Shown here in pieces: positions 27,530 through 36,056 of a stretch of DNA of 64,000 nt. How positions within the stretch are numbered: position 1 is the stretch's first letter; every line of letters starts with the position of its first letter. The notes beneath the pieces were generated by a model. The model made no database searches, was not told the DNA's origin, and saw nothing but the letters and a program-made list of their open reading frames with translations. Origin of the DNA: Thiorhodospira sibirica ATCC 700588 (GTDB lineage: Bacteria > Pseudomonadota > Gammaproteobacteria > Ectothiorhodospirales > Ectothiorhodospiraceae); NCBI RefSeq assembly GCF_000227725.2, contig NZ_MU255056.1, forward strand, positions 306,088-370,087. Reading direction: 5' to 3'. Position numbers and translations under genes: made by a program.

Positions 27530-28462
27530 TTGCGGCGTTACTGGCGAGGCATCGCTTTACTGCTGTGTTTGCTGTCTGTGTCGGCCTGTGCGCATGCCCC
27601 ACAAAGCCGCGCGCTGGCCGTGCATGGGGAACCTCCGGCGTCGATGACTCTGGATGCGGTGCCGTTTTTTCCCCAGACAGCATACGCCTGCGGCCCGGCA
27701 GCCTTGGCCAGTGTCTTGCAATATCGGGGGGTCATGCTCACGCCGGAAGATTTGCAGCCGCAGGTTTATCTGCCGGGAAAACAGGGTAGCCTGGCGGTTG
27801 AGCTGACAGCGGCGGTACGTCGTCAGGGGCTGGTGGCCTATCCGCTGGCCCCCCGTCTGGGTGATGTGTTTGAAGAAGTGGCGGCGGGTCATCCGGTTAT
27901 TGTGATGCAAAATCTGGGCTATGGCTGGTGGCCATTTTGGCATTATGCCGTGGTGGTTGGCGTGGATGCATCCACACGCCAGCTGATTCTGCGCTCCGGA
28001 CAACAGCCGCAGCGGCATACGCCCTGGGCCACCTTTGAGCGCACCTGGGCGCGGGCAGATTTTTGGGCATTGGTTATCGTTCCGCCAAGCGTATTGCCCG
28101 CCACCGCCACAGAGCGCCGCTGGCTGCAAAGTGCTTATGATCTGGAACAAATCGGCCAGACCCCGGCGGCATTAAGCGCCTACCACAGCGCGCTCACGCG
28201 CTGGCCCGATTCCGCCAGCAGCGCACTGGCCCTAAGTAACCTGCTGTATCAACAGGGGCAGTTGCAACACGCCGATGCAGTTTTGCAAACCGCCCGGATG
28301 CAACAGCCCGAAGATGCACGGCTATGGAACAACCACGCCCAGGTTTTGCTGGCTCTGGATCGTCTTGAGGAAGCGCAACACGCCGCCGCTCACGCCCGCC
28401 AGCTTGACCCCACCCATCCCGCTATTCAGGCCACCTGGAAGGCCATCCAAAACCGCCGCTGA
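27530..28462 (+). CDS. PA2778-family cysteine peptidase lipoprotein
   Basis: About 310 residues. The start is TTG at 27530, three bases after the upstream stop. A lipobox LSVSAC places the lipidated cysteine at residue 20. The papain-like C39-type domain follows with Cys54 in YACGPAALA and His138 in FWHYAVVVG, and the C terminus (about 195-305) is built of tetratricopeptide-like helices. The PA2779 neighbour makes the family call firm. No substrate or export partner is encoded nearby. Confidence 0.85.
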   Translation: MRRYWRGIALLLCLLSVSACAHAPQSRALAVHGEPPASMTLDAVPFFPQTAYACGPAALASVLQYRGVMLTPEDLQPQVYLPGKQGSLAVELTAAVRRQGLVAYPLAPRLGDVFEEVAAGHPVIVMQNLGYGWWPFWHYAVVVGVDASTRQLILRSGQQPQRHTPWATFERTWARADFWALVIVPPSVLPATATERRWLQSAYDLEQIGQTPAALSAYHSALTRWPDSASSALALSNLLYQQGQLQHADAVLQTARMQQPEDARLWNNHAQVLLALDRLEEAQHAAAHARQLDPTHPAIQATWKAIQNRR

Positions 28463-28536
28463 ACACAGCGGAGATGCGCATAAGCTGGAGCACGATGATT
28501 GGAAAAGTGGGCACGAAAATTCAGGATTGACAGCGT

Positions 28537-29218
28537 ATGAGTGACAACACGATGAAAAAAAAGACGAGTGGATTAGTGCCGAGGTTGCGCTTTCCCGAGT
28601 TTCGGGAGGCGGGGGAGTGGGAGGAGAAGCGACTTGGAACTGAAGGTAATTTTTTATCCACGCTTACCGGAAAGACTGCACAATACTTTGATACAGGGGA
28701 TGCCAAATTCATACCTTATATAAATGTTTTTTCAAACACCTTTACAGATGTAAAAGATCTCCGATAAGTTAATGTATTATAAGGGTAATCACAGAATGCT
28801 GTTGCGAAAGGTAATGTGTTCTTTACTGTCTAATCAGAAACACCAGAAGAAGCTGTAATGTCGAGCGTTCTGCTCGAAGACATAAGAAACTGCTACCTGA
28901 ATTCTTTTTGCACCTTGTTTAGATTTATGCTTATAAATCGCCTAATTTAATTTTTTAGGTTACCTTTTGCGTTCCAAGCTAGTTCGAGATCATCTGTCGC
29001 GCGGCGCACAGGGTGCGACACGCTACAACATTTCCAAGGCTGTATTCAGGAACGTGCCGATTTTGCTGCCGTCAATACCCGAGCAACAAAAAATCGCCGC
29101 CTGCCTCTCCTCCCTCGACGCCCTGATCGCCGCGCATACGGATAAACTCGACGCCCTTAAATTGCACAAAAAAGGGCTGATGCAACAACTCTTTCCCAGC
29201 CCGGAGGCGGATACATAA
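28537..29218 (+). pseudogene. hsdS: Decayed type I restriction specificity gene (hsdS)
   Basis: The first part encodes GLVPRLRFPEFREAGEWEEK and GDAKFIPYINVFSNTF, and the last part (from about 28967) encodes GATRYNISKAVFRNVPILLP and IPEQQKIAACLSSLDALIA, both typical of HsdS. Between them VFFTV, SETPEEAVMSSVLLEDI and NCYLNSFCTLF can still be read, with in-frame stops and a frame change. Only one target-recognition half remains. No hsdM or hsdR is in the window, so this is a relic. Confidence 0.85.
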
Positions 29219-29325
29219 CGGCACAGACCGCGCTGGACGCTCTAGCCTCGGCTTTTTCAGCGCGTATAAAAAACAGAAGTTACGCAGTTAAAGACGCGAA
29301 ACATATAAAAAATCATGTTTCATCC

Positions 29326-29432
29326 TTCGCGCCCTTCGCGGCTTCGCGTGACCCATTAAAGACTCAACACTGAAAACGGCGGCGCACCCGCCGCTGAAGG
29401 GCTGATCTCACGCGAAGCCGCGAAGACGCGAA
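29326..29432. repeat. Inverted repeat with 25-base arms
   Basis: TTCGCGCCCTTCGCGGCTTC (29326 onward, arm to 29351) and the reverse-oriented TCACGCGAAGCCGCGAAGAC (29408 onward, arm to 29432) pair over about 25 bases with a few mismatches. An extra AAGACGCGAA lies at 29291-29300. It fills the gap between the hsdS relic and crcB. This CGCGAAGCCGCGAAG type of repeat is widely scattered in bacteria. Confidence 0.6.
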
Positions 29433-29481
29433 AAAATACAAAATCGAATCTGGCAAAATCAATCCGCTAGACGCTAACTGC

Positions 29482-29889
29482 TTAACTTCTATAAAAAAGA
29501 CGTATTGCAAGGTACCAGCCGAGCCAGACGGCGAGCAGCCAGAGTATCAATGAGGCGATGATATTGAGGCCGGCAAGCCATACCATTCCCTGTTGGATCA
29601 GGTGCAGGGTTTCCAGGCTAAAGATGGAAAAGCTGGTAAAGCCGCCGCAAAAGCCGGTGATGACAAATTGGCGTTGGGCGTGGGAGGTTTTCAGGGGGCC
29701 GTCGGGGGCGCTCAGGGTTGCATATAGCCCGATCAGCAGGGAACCTAAGGTATTGACCAGCAGGCTGGCCCAGGGGAATGGATGTTGACCCGGCAGGGCG
29801 AGGATGAGCAGGCTTACTGCGTAGCGACTCATCGCCCCCAGTGCGCTGCCCAGACCCACTGCCAGAGATACGCGAAATTGAGTTGACAT
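29482..29889 (-). CDS. crcB: Fluoride ion channel CrcB/Fluc, copy 1
   Basis: The 135-residue product has four membrane helices. Family signatures are GLGSALGAMSRY near the N terminus, PWASLLVNTLGSLLIGL, and FCGGFTSFSIFSLETLHL with the conserved phenylalanines. Fluc channels export fluoride passively as antiparallel dimers. Start at 29889 because the next copy's stop lies five bases upstream; the longer open frame would run through that gene. Last of the mtnA-crcB-crcB run. Confidence 0.93.
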   Translation of the reverse strand: MSTQFRVSLAVGLGSALGAMSRYAVSLLILALPGQHPFPWASLLVNTLGSLLIGLYATLSAPDGPLKTSHAQRQFVITGFCGGFTSFSIFSLETLHLIQQGMVWLAGLNIIASLILWLLAVWLGWYLAIRLFYRS

Positions 29890-29894
29890 CGCGG

Positions 29895-30311
29895 TTAGCC
29901 GATGAACAGTAACTGCGTCAGCCAATACCCCAACCACACCGCGCCCAGCGTCAGGCCAACGGAGGCCAGGACGTTGATGCCCGCCAGCCATCCTTTTCCT
30001 TGACGTATCAGGACCAGTGTTTGCAGGCTGAATGAGGATACGGTGGTGTAGCTGCCGACCAGACCGATCATCAGCCCCAGCACCCGCATATCGCTTTGAT
30101 CCGGTGTGCTGATGCCGATGCTGGTATCGGCTACGAGCAGGCTGCTGAGCATCCCGATCAGCAGGGCACCACTGACATTGACGCTCAGGGTGCCCCACGG
30201 AAAGTTTTGGCCCAGGCGGCGCGCCATCCAGCCAGTAAGCCAGAAACGCGCCAGTCCGCCTATAAAACCGCCCAGACCGATGAATAGCCACAAGCCCAGG
30301 GTGTGCAACAT
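29895..30311 (-). CDS. crcB: Fluoride ion channel CrcB/Fluc, copy 2
   Basis: The 138-residue product, also with four helices, keeps GLGGFIGGLARFWL and FPWGTLSVNVSGALLIG. In the third helix GSYTTVSSFSLQTLVL replaces the usual GGFTTFSTFS, so a channel phenylalanine is changed. Two different adjacent Fluc genes in some bacteria form a heterodimeric channel, which is likely here. It is between mtnA and the other crcB, with 22 bases to mtnA. Confidence 0.93.
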   Translation of the reverse strand: MLHTLGLWLFIGLGGFIGGLARFWLTGWMARRLGQNFPWGTLSVNVSGALLIGMLSSLLVADTSIGISTPDQSDMRVLGLMIGLVGSYTTVSSFSLQTLVLIRQGKGWLAGINVLASVGLTLGAVWLGYWLTQLLFIG

Positions 30312-30333
30312 CGCTGGATTTGTCGCCGTCAGA

Positions 30334-31410
30334 CTACTGCCCGGCCATCAATTGCGCCATGGCTGCGGTTGTGGGTTTTTCCACCACGCCGCGCTCGGTG
30401 ACAATGACATCAATCAGTTCTGCCGGGGTGACATCAAAAGAGGGGTTCCACGCCTGCGCACCGTTGGCGGCAATGGTTTTGCCTCCCAGACCCAAGACCT
30501 CTGAGGCGTCCCGCTGTTCAATGGGAATCGCTCGGCCATCGGCGGCCTGCATGTCGATGGTGGCGGTGGGAGCAACCACCATAAAGCGCAGGCCATGATG
30601 CCGCGCCATGATTGCCAGGCCGTAGGTGCCGACTTTGTTGGCGGTGTCACCGTTGGCGGCAATGCGATCTGCACCGACAACCACCCAGCCGATACGTCCC
30701 TCACGCATCAGGCTGGCGGCGGCACCCTCACAGATGACACTGACCGGGATGCCTTCTTCCACCAATTCCCAGGCCGTCAAACGCGAGCCTTGCAGCCAGG
30801 GACGGGTTTCATCAGCAAACACATGGCGGATATAGCCTTTGGCATAGGCGCTGCGAATCACGCCCAGGCCCGTGCCATACCCACCGGTCGCCAGCGCGCC
30901 GCTGTTGCAATGCGTCAGGGCGCAGTCTTTACCGCCCTGCTGCAAAAAGGCCGCGCCCAGTTCTCCCATGCGTTGATTGGCGGCGATGTCTTCCTGATGC
31001 AGGCGCTGCGCCTCGGCCAGTAAAGCGTTCACCGGATCGGTGCCGGCGGGCAGTTGGGCGATGCAGCTTTGCATGTGTTTGAGTGCCCAGAACAGGTTGA
31101 CGGCGGTCGGGCGTGAGGCGGCCAGGGTCTCGATGTCGGCCTGCAGGCGGGTTTGCCAGTTTTGCGGGTCGTGTGTCAGAGCTTGACGCACCGCCAGCAC
31201 TACACCATAGGCGGCGGTGATGCCGATGGCCGGAGCACCGCGTACCACCATATCGCGAATCGCCGCAGCTGTGTCGCTGGCGCTGTCGATGTCTAAATAG
31301 CTGACCGTGTGAGGCAATACGCGCTGGTCCAGCAGGCGCAGTTTGGCATCAAGCCATTGCACGGCGCGCACGGAATCATAGCTGGGCTGTTTGGCATCAA
31401 GCGGGTTCAT
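30334..31410 (-). CDS. mtnA: Methylthioribose-1-phosphate isomerase
   Basis: MtnA converts 5-methylthioribose-1-phosphate to 5-methylthioribulose-1-phosphate in methionine salvage. The 358-residue product has the family catalytic blocks: [14 protein letters not shown], the cysteine in [15 protein letters not shown], and the aspartate in [11 protein letters not shown]. Other mtn genes are absent. It heads a tight operon with two fluoride-channel genes; that pairing is unusual. No fluoride-riboswitch core was recognised in the 200 bases upstream. Confidence 0.95.
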   Translation of the reverse strand: MNPLDAKQPSYDSVRAVQWLDAKLRLLDQRVLPHTVSYLDIDSASDTAAAIRDMVVRGAPAIGITAAYGVVLAVRQALTHDPQNWQTRLQADIETLAASRPTAVNLFWALKHMQSCIAQLPAGTDPVNALLAEAQRLHQEDIAANQRMGELGAAFLQQGGKDCALTHCNSGALATGGYGTGLGVIRSAYAKGYIRHVFADETRPWLQGSRLTAWELVEEGIPVSVICEGAAASLMREGRIGWVVVGADRIAANGDTANKVGTYGLAIMARHHGLRFMVVAPTATIDMQAADGRAIPIEQRDASEVLGLGGKTIAANGAQAWNPSFDVTPAELIDVIVTERGVVEKPTTAAMAQLMAGQ

Positions 31411-31608
31411 GGTTTTTGATGATCTCCAAAAGCGACCTTGGCAAGGCCGGGTTATTAAAATCGGGTTCTAAAAGACGGGGGTCCTGGCGCTGTGCCGGGA
31501 GCGCTCCGCGCCCGTCTGGCGGGAATTGGCGGATCGTGCCTCGACGGATACGGAGGGTGGTATTAGAATGCAACGCTTTATCATTCATTTTTCAGGAGGT
31601 ATGAAGAT

Positions 31609-32373
31609 ATGCCCAGAGGGATACGTTCTTTTTTTGTGGTATGCATGATGTTGCCTGCACTGGCTGTCGCCGAGGTACAGATCCGTGAATTACACCCCGG
31701 TGAGGGGCCGCCCGCCAAGCGCCATGATACCGTGACGGTGCATTATACGGGCTGGCTGGAAGATGGTACAAAGTTTGATTCCAGCCGGGATCGTAACAGC
31801 CCTTTCAGTCTGGTACTGGGGCAAGGGCAAGTGATTCCCGGCTGGGAGCGTGGGCTTTTGGGAATGCAAGCCGGGGGTCAACGTGAATTGATCATTCCGC
31901 CTGAATTGGGTTATGGCTCTCGGGGCGCTGGCGGAGTGATTCCGCCCAATGCAACCCTGCGTTTTGAGGTGGAGCTGCTATCCATTACCCCGCCGCCGTT
32001 CAGCAATCTGGACCGTGAGGCATTGTCAGCACGTTTGCAGGCGGGTGATATCAAAGTGATTGATATTCGCCGCGCCGATGAATGGCAGGCCACCGGCGTC
32101 ATTCCCGGCAGTCACTTGCTCACCGCCTTTGATGAGCGCGGTCATCTGGTGCCCAGTTTTCCGCAGGATATTCAGGCGCTGGTAAAACCCGATGAGCCTT
32201 TTGTCATTGTCTGCCGGGTTGGCAATCGTACCGGCGTATTATCCCGCGCTCTGGCCGAACAGGCGGGATATAGCAAGGTGCATAACCTGGAAGAGGGCAT
32301 TACCGACTGGATCAGCCAAGGGCAAGCCGTGCGCAAGAATTGCCCCTCCTTTGCGCATGGGGCGCAGTGTTAA
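31609..32373 (+). CDS. Periplasmic FKBP-type prolyl isomerase fused to rhodanese
   Basis: The 254-residue product has a signal peptide (about 1-21, ending ALAVA), an FKBP domain (about 25-125) with [30 protein letters not shown] and [14 protein letters not shown], and a rhodanese domain (about 135-245) with Cys202 in [11 protein letters not shown]. FKBPs catalyse proline isomerisation; the rhodanese part may carry sulfane sulfur or bind without catalysis. AGGAGGT lies eight bases before the ATG. The fusion and its location outside the cytoplasm are unusual. Confidence 0.88.
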   Translation: MPRGIRSFFVVCMMLPALAVAEVQIRELHPGEGPPAKRHDTVTVHYTGWLEDGTKFDSSRDRNSPFSLVLGQGQVIPGWERGLLGMQAGGQRELIIPPELGYGSRGAGGVIPPNATLRFEVELLSITPPPFSNLDREALSARLQAGDIKVIDIRRADEWQATGVIPGSHLLTAFDERGHLVPSFPQDIQALVKPDEPFVIVCRVGNRTGVLSRALAEQAGYSKVHNLEEGITDWISQGQAVRKNCPSFAHGAQC

Positions 32374-32418
32374 GTGAATCACTGTGCGCCGGGATATTTA
32401 TACGCGCATGGATTTAAA

Positions 32419-32432
32419 TATAATACTATAAT
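32419..32432 (+). promoter_or_regulatory. AT-rich promoter region of the ParA operon
   Basis: Two TATAAT hexamers occur at 32419-32424 and 32427-32432 in an AT-rich stretch 40-50 bases before the parA start. No good -35 box lies at the usual distance, so the promoter may be activator-dependent or use an extended -10. Confidence 0.4.
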
Positions 32433-32471
32433 GATATTCTTAAATAATGATGTACTTAGGGGCTAGCAAAC

Positions 32472-33131
32472 TTGATTACGGTGGTAGGCAATCTCAAAGG
32501 AGGTACGGGAAAAAGCACCATTACCTTTAACCTGGCCATTTGGCTGGCGCATCAGGGTGTGCATGTGATCGCGCTGGATCTTGATCCACAGGCCACCTTG
32601 ACAGATGTCGCCGAGATTCGTGCCGAAGAAGCTTTGCAACCCCTGCTGCATGTGCAACAAAATCGCAGTTTGTTACACACCCTGGCCGGCAACAGTGAAG
32701 TGCTCGTGGATGTCGGAACGGCGGATATTGATGCGATGTGCCTGGCTTTGGGCTGTGCCGATCAGGTCTTGATCCCGGTCGCCCCGAGTCAGGCAGACAT
32801 TTGGTCAACCCAGCGCTTTGTGCGTATCATTCGGGAGATTGACGAATCCATTGGCCGACAACCCCGACTGATGGCCTTTATCAACCGGGCAGACACCAAT
32901 CCGGCCATTTCGGAAACGGCTGAGGCTGAAGCTGCCTTGGATTTGCTGCCGGGGATTGAGCGACTGGACACGCGCCTGTCACAGCGTACCGATTTTCGCC
33001 GCTCCCTGAGCGAGGGTATGGCCGTATTTGAAATGGAGCCTGGTTGCAAGGCGGCGGTTGAATTTGCACAGCTGGCGCACCGGGTATTTCCGGCAACGCC
33101 CGGCCTGCCCCCGGCAATGCGTCAGGGCTGA
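32472..33131 (+). CDS. ParA/MinD-family ATPase
   Basis: A 219-residue deviant Walker-A ATPase. The P-loop is KGGTGKST (residues 9-16) with the signature lysine, followed by ALDLDPQATLTDV and LVDVGTADIDAM. These proteins oscillate or form gradients on membranes or DNA to position cargo. The start is TTG at 32472, with AGGGG about ten bases upstream. No ParB follows; instead two membrane-protein genes are next on the same strand, so it is not a normal chromosome-partition pair. Confidence 0.88.
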   Translation: MITVVGNLKGGTGKSTITFNLAIWLAHQGVHVIALDLDPQATLTDVAEIRAEEALQPLLHVQQNRSLLHTLAGNSEVLVDVGTADIDAMCLALGCADQVLIPVAPSQADIWSTQRFVRIIREIDESIGRQPRLMAFINRADTNPAISETAEAEAALDLLPGIERLDTRLSQRTDFRRSLSEGMAVFEMEPGCKAAVEFAQLAHRVFPATPGLPPAMRQG

Positions 33132-33194
33132 GCGCCCCTTATCCTTTGCCTGAGCGCATCCAGGCGTCTTGCGCGCATGTACAGAGACTAGCAG

Positions 33195-33830
33195 ATGAAA
33201 TCAGATGATGGCAAAAAGCCGCACCTCAGTCGCGAAGAACGGCTGGGCAAGGTGGATGAACTGTACAAAAAATGGCAGTTTCTGGAAGGCCGGGAACGCA
33301 CCTTGGCGCATGAAATCAAGCAGGAAGAGCAGCGCTCCAAGCGCCTGGCCCTGCTGGTGTATCCCTCCTTGGTGGCCTTTTTCATCCTCTCGGCCTATGG
33401 CTTTTTTCTGATCGCCAGTCTGACCCGCGATGTCAACCGCCTGGCCGTAGAAGTCACCGCCATGACGGTTGCCATTGAACGGGATATTCCCTTGATTGCC
33501 AATAATATGGTGCAAATGAGTGAGCTGATGATGCACATGAACCGCTCGATGCACGCAATGAATCAAAGCATGGAAGCGATGAAAAACGATACCGGCAGCA
33601 TGGCGCAATCAACGCATTCCATGCAAAGCGATACCCGTCAAATGTCCAGAGTGACCGCCGCTATCCATCAAGACCTGTGGAGCCTGAATCAAAATGTCTC
33701 CAAACCCTTCAACATGATGAATACCATGATGCCCTGGGGCGGCGGTGTGAATCAGGGGCCCTTCCCCGGTTCGCCGGGACCGATGCCCCCGTTCACGCAG
33801 GGCTTTCCCTGGGGCGGCCCCATGCCGTAA
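33195..33830 (+). CDS. Single-pass membrane protein with Met-rich coiled coil (unknown)
   Basis: Not recognised. The 211-residue product has a charged cytoplasmic N terminus (1-50), one membrane helix (about 52-74, LALLVYPSLVAFFILSAYGF), then a helical segment (about 95-165) with methionine at heptad-like spacing, for example MNRSMHAMNQSMEAM. It ends in a proline/glycine-rich tail. It lies 63 bases behind the ParA gene and six before the next gene, so all three are likely one operon. A role as ParA partner or membrane anchor is an inference. Confidence 0.7.
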   Translation: MKSDDGKKPHLSREERLGKVDELYKKWQFLEGRERTLAHEIKQEEQRSKRLALLVYPSLVAFFILSAYGFFLIASLTRDVNRLAVEVTAMTVAIERDIPLIANNMVQMSELMMHMNRSMHAMNQSMEAMKNDTGSMAQSTHSMQSDTRQMSRVTAAIHQDLWSLNQNVSKPFNMMNTMMPWGGGVNQGPFPGSPGPMPPFTQGFPWGGPMP

Positions 33831-33836
33831 CCAGGC

Positions 33837-35009
33837 ATGGCCGTAACCAACATGCGCACATTGCTGATGCGTGTGATACTCAGCCTGCTCATTGCTGCGG
33901 CCTTACTGCTGGCTGGAACAGGCGCGTATTATTTTGCCGACCAACGCTATCTGCAACGCTTGAGCTTACAGTGGCCGATAGCCTCTGATGCCACCCGCGA
34001 GATCGTGCTCGGTCCGCTGGATGCCCAGGGTCAGTGGGTCCATGCCTTGCCGCTGCCATACCCGCTGCCTGCCCATCGCTATGCCTCTTTTCATGTGCAG
34101 CGCACCGATACGCATGTGCCGGTGCAGCTGTTTTTGCTGATTGATAGCGAACATCACGCCTCCCCTCACGCCTATCCGCTGCGGCAGCATGACTTAAACG
34201 AGTATCGGCAAGCACTGCATCCCCTGCTGGAAACAACGGAGCGGATCACGGGTCTGGCTTTAGCTATCCAGGGGCCGCCTGGGGCGCAGATCTCCGTGCA
34301 TGGGCTGCGTTTGGATGCCCAGCCGATGACATTATGGGCGCTGTATCGGGCCATCCTGGATGACTGGCGGCGTTTTGAGGGAATACAAAACTACACGATT
34401 AACCGCATTCACGGCGGTTATTACCCGCAAGCCGTCCTTTTGCCTCCGGTCCTTGCCGGGGCGCTCTGGCTGCTGTTAGGCGTGCTGATTTATCCATTAT
34501 TGCGCGGCAAGCAAAAGCACCAACGCCTAATAACCGCTTGGCTTGTCTTCGGTGTGATCATCTGGGTGCTTCTGGATCTGCGCTGGCAATGGGATTTATT
34601 CGGCCAACATACACACAGCGCACCGCGTTCTGCCGGAGTATCCTGGGAGCACAAGGCGCACTCCCCGGCAGATGTGCCGCTGCGCGAGCTGGCGCAAACA
34701 CTCAAAGCGGAAGGCATCCCCGAGACGCTAAAGCGCGTGTTTATTGTCGGCAGCCATTCTGAGGATTATCTGGCCCTGCGCTTACGCTGGCATTTATTGC
34801 CCCATCCTGTGGCATTGGTCTATCCGGAGCAGCCGCTACAGCAAGACGATGGGGTGATTTTGCTGCCAACGCAGCAGCATCTCCGCTATGAGGCCGGTGC
34901 CCAACCGGCTTACGGTCATTTATACCATCGTCATAGCAATCGCCGTATTCCGGTTCGTCTGATGATGACTCACCCTGCGGGGAGTGTCTTTAAAGTCCTT
35001 GATTCTTGA
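33837..35009 (+). CDS. Membrane protein of unknown function, 390 residues
   Basis: Not recognised. Membrane helices are predicted at about 11-30, 201-223 and 228-250. Between the first and second is an extracytoplasmic region of about 170 residues with no known motif. The C-terminal part (about 285-390) has alternating strand/helix character (VFIVGSHSEDYLALRLRWHL). It starts six bases after the Met-rich protein's stop, so it belongs to the ParA operon. The stop codon is part of the word TTGACATCCT, discussed in the findings. Confidence 0.65.
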   Translation: MAVTNMRTLLMRVILSLLIAAALLLAGTGAYYFADQRYLQRLSLQWPIASDATREIVLGPLDAQGQWVHALPLPYPLPAHRYASFHVQRTDTHVPVQLFLLIDSEHHASPHAYPLRQHDLNEYRQALHPLLETTERITGLALAIQGPPGAQISVHGLRLDAQPMTLWALYRAILDDWRRFEGIQNYTINRIHGGYYPQAVLLPPVLAGALWLLLGVLIYPLLRGKQKHQRLITAWLVFGVIIWVLLDLRWQWDLFGQHTHSAPRSAGVSWEHKAHSPADVPLRELAQTLKAEGIPETLKRVFIVGSHSEDYLALRLRWHLLPHPVALVYPEQPLQQDDGVILLPTQQHLRYEAGAQPAYGHLYHRHSNRRIPVRLMMTHPAGSVFKVLDS

Positions 35010-35026
35010 CATCCTACCCGCCCTAA

Positions 35027-35915
35027 GAAGCTGTTTGGAAACTACCGCCTCAAACCAAGCGGTTAGCCATCAGTCGACTCATTGCGAGATAAATCCAGGC
35101 TTCGCTGCTCGACATCAAGCGCTCGTAGTCCTTGCTCAGACGGCGTGAGTGGTTCAGCCAGCCAAAGGTCCGCTCAACAACCCAGCGTCGCGGCAACAAA
35201 ACAAACCCTCGGCGCTCCTTGGGACGCAAGACCCCCGTCAAGACGAAACGAAAGCGCTGGGCAACCCAGTCAACCAGGCGTCCACTGTAGCCGCCGTCAA
35301 CCCAGATTTTGCGCAGCTTTTTGCAATGACCGGGGAGATGGCGCAGGAGTTGGCGCGCCCCATCACGGTCTTGCACGCTGGCGGCGGTGACAACGACGGC
35401 CAGCACCAGCCCCAGGGTATCGACCAGAAGATGGCGTTTGCGGCCCTTGATCTTCTTGCCGGCGTCATAGCCGCGCTCACCAGGGATCGCCGTGGTCTTG
35501 ACGCTTTGGCTGTCCAGACACCCGGCGCTTGGATGCTTGTGACGCCCGTGGCGTTGCCGTAGCCGAGCGCGTAGCCTGTCATGAAGACGCTGCCAGGTTC
35601 CATCGCGCCGCCAGCGATTGAAGTCATAGTACACTGCCGACCAGGCAGGAAAGTCGCGCGGCAGCTGACGCCACTGGCAGCCCGTCTGCAGGACATAGAA
35701 GATCGCATTGATGACTTGGCGCATGCTGAGCTTACGAGGGCGCCCGACCGGGGCGCTCGGCAACAGCGGCTTGATCGCCTTCCAGGCGCCGTCGCTGAGG
35801 TGACTCGGGTAGCGTTTTTTTGCGAATCTTCTTGCTGCATTTCTGGGGCATGTGGGCCACTTCCTAGAAAAAATCGTAGGTTAAGCCATTACGCGATTAA
35901 TTTCCAAACAGCCTC
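35027..35915 (-). mobile_element. IS5-family insertion sequence
   Basis: About 890 bp. The ends are imperfect inverted repeats: GAAGCTGTTTGGAAACTA at 35027-35044 and, reversed, GAGGCTGTTTGGAAATTA at 35915-35898. The transposase gene fills the element on the minus strand. Flanks read TAA on the left and TGA on the right, so no exact target duplication is seen. Length and structure fit the short single-transposase IS5 groups. Confidence 0.85.
35050..35851 (-). CDS. IS5-family transposase, split by a frame change
   Basis: The main frame (to 35763) has [46 protein letters not shown] and the catalytic DDE-type blocks [19 protein letters not shown] and [20 protein letters not shown] complete protein would begin at the ATG at 35851 ([12 protein letters not shown]), followed by a one-base frame change in a run of seven A (minus strand, 35815-35821). 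Six A would restore one continuous frame through [19 protein letters not shown]. So either the copy is mutated, transcripts slip on the A-run, or the base is an assembly error. Confidence 0.85.
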
Positions 35916-36056
35916 TGAGGCTTTTGAACCGTGAATCCTTTGGAAAATGATGACTGAGTGGTGTTTTCACACTGCGCTTTTATCCATTGATCACGGATGC
36001 TGGTCAAGCCTGGGTTTTAAAACGCAGACATGGCGGATGGTTTTGCAGACATCGTT

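Noticed and set aside
31411-31608. Fluoride riboswitch before mtnA-crcB, and a 63-residue minus-strand frame overlapping the mtnA start
   Set aside because: The conserved fluoride-riboswitch blocks are not present, and the frame has no ribosome-binding site or recognisable family.
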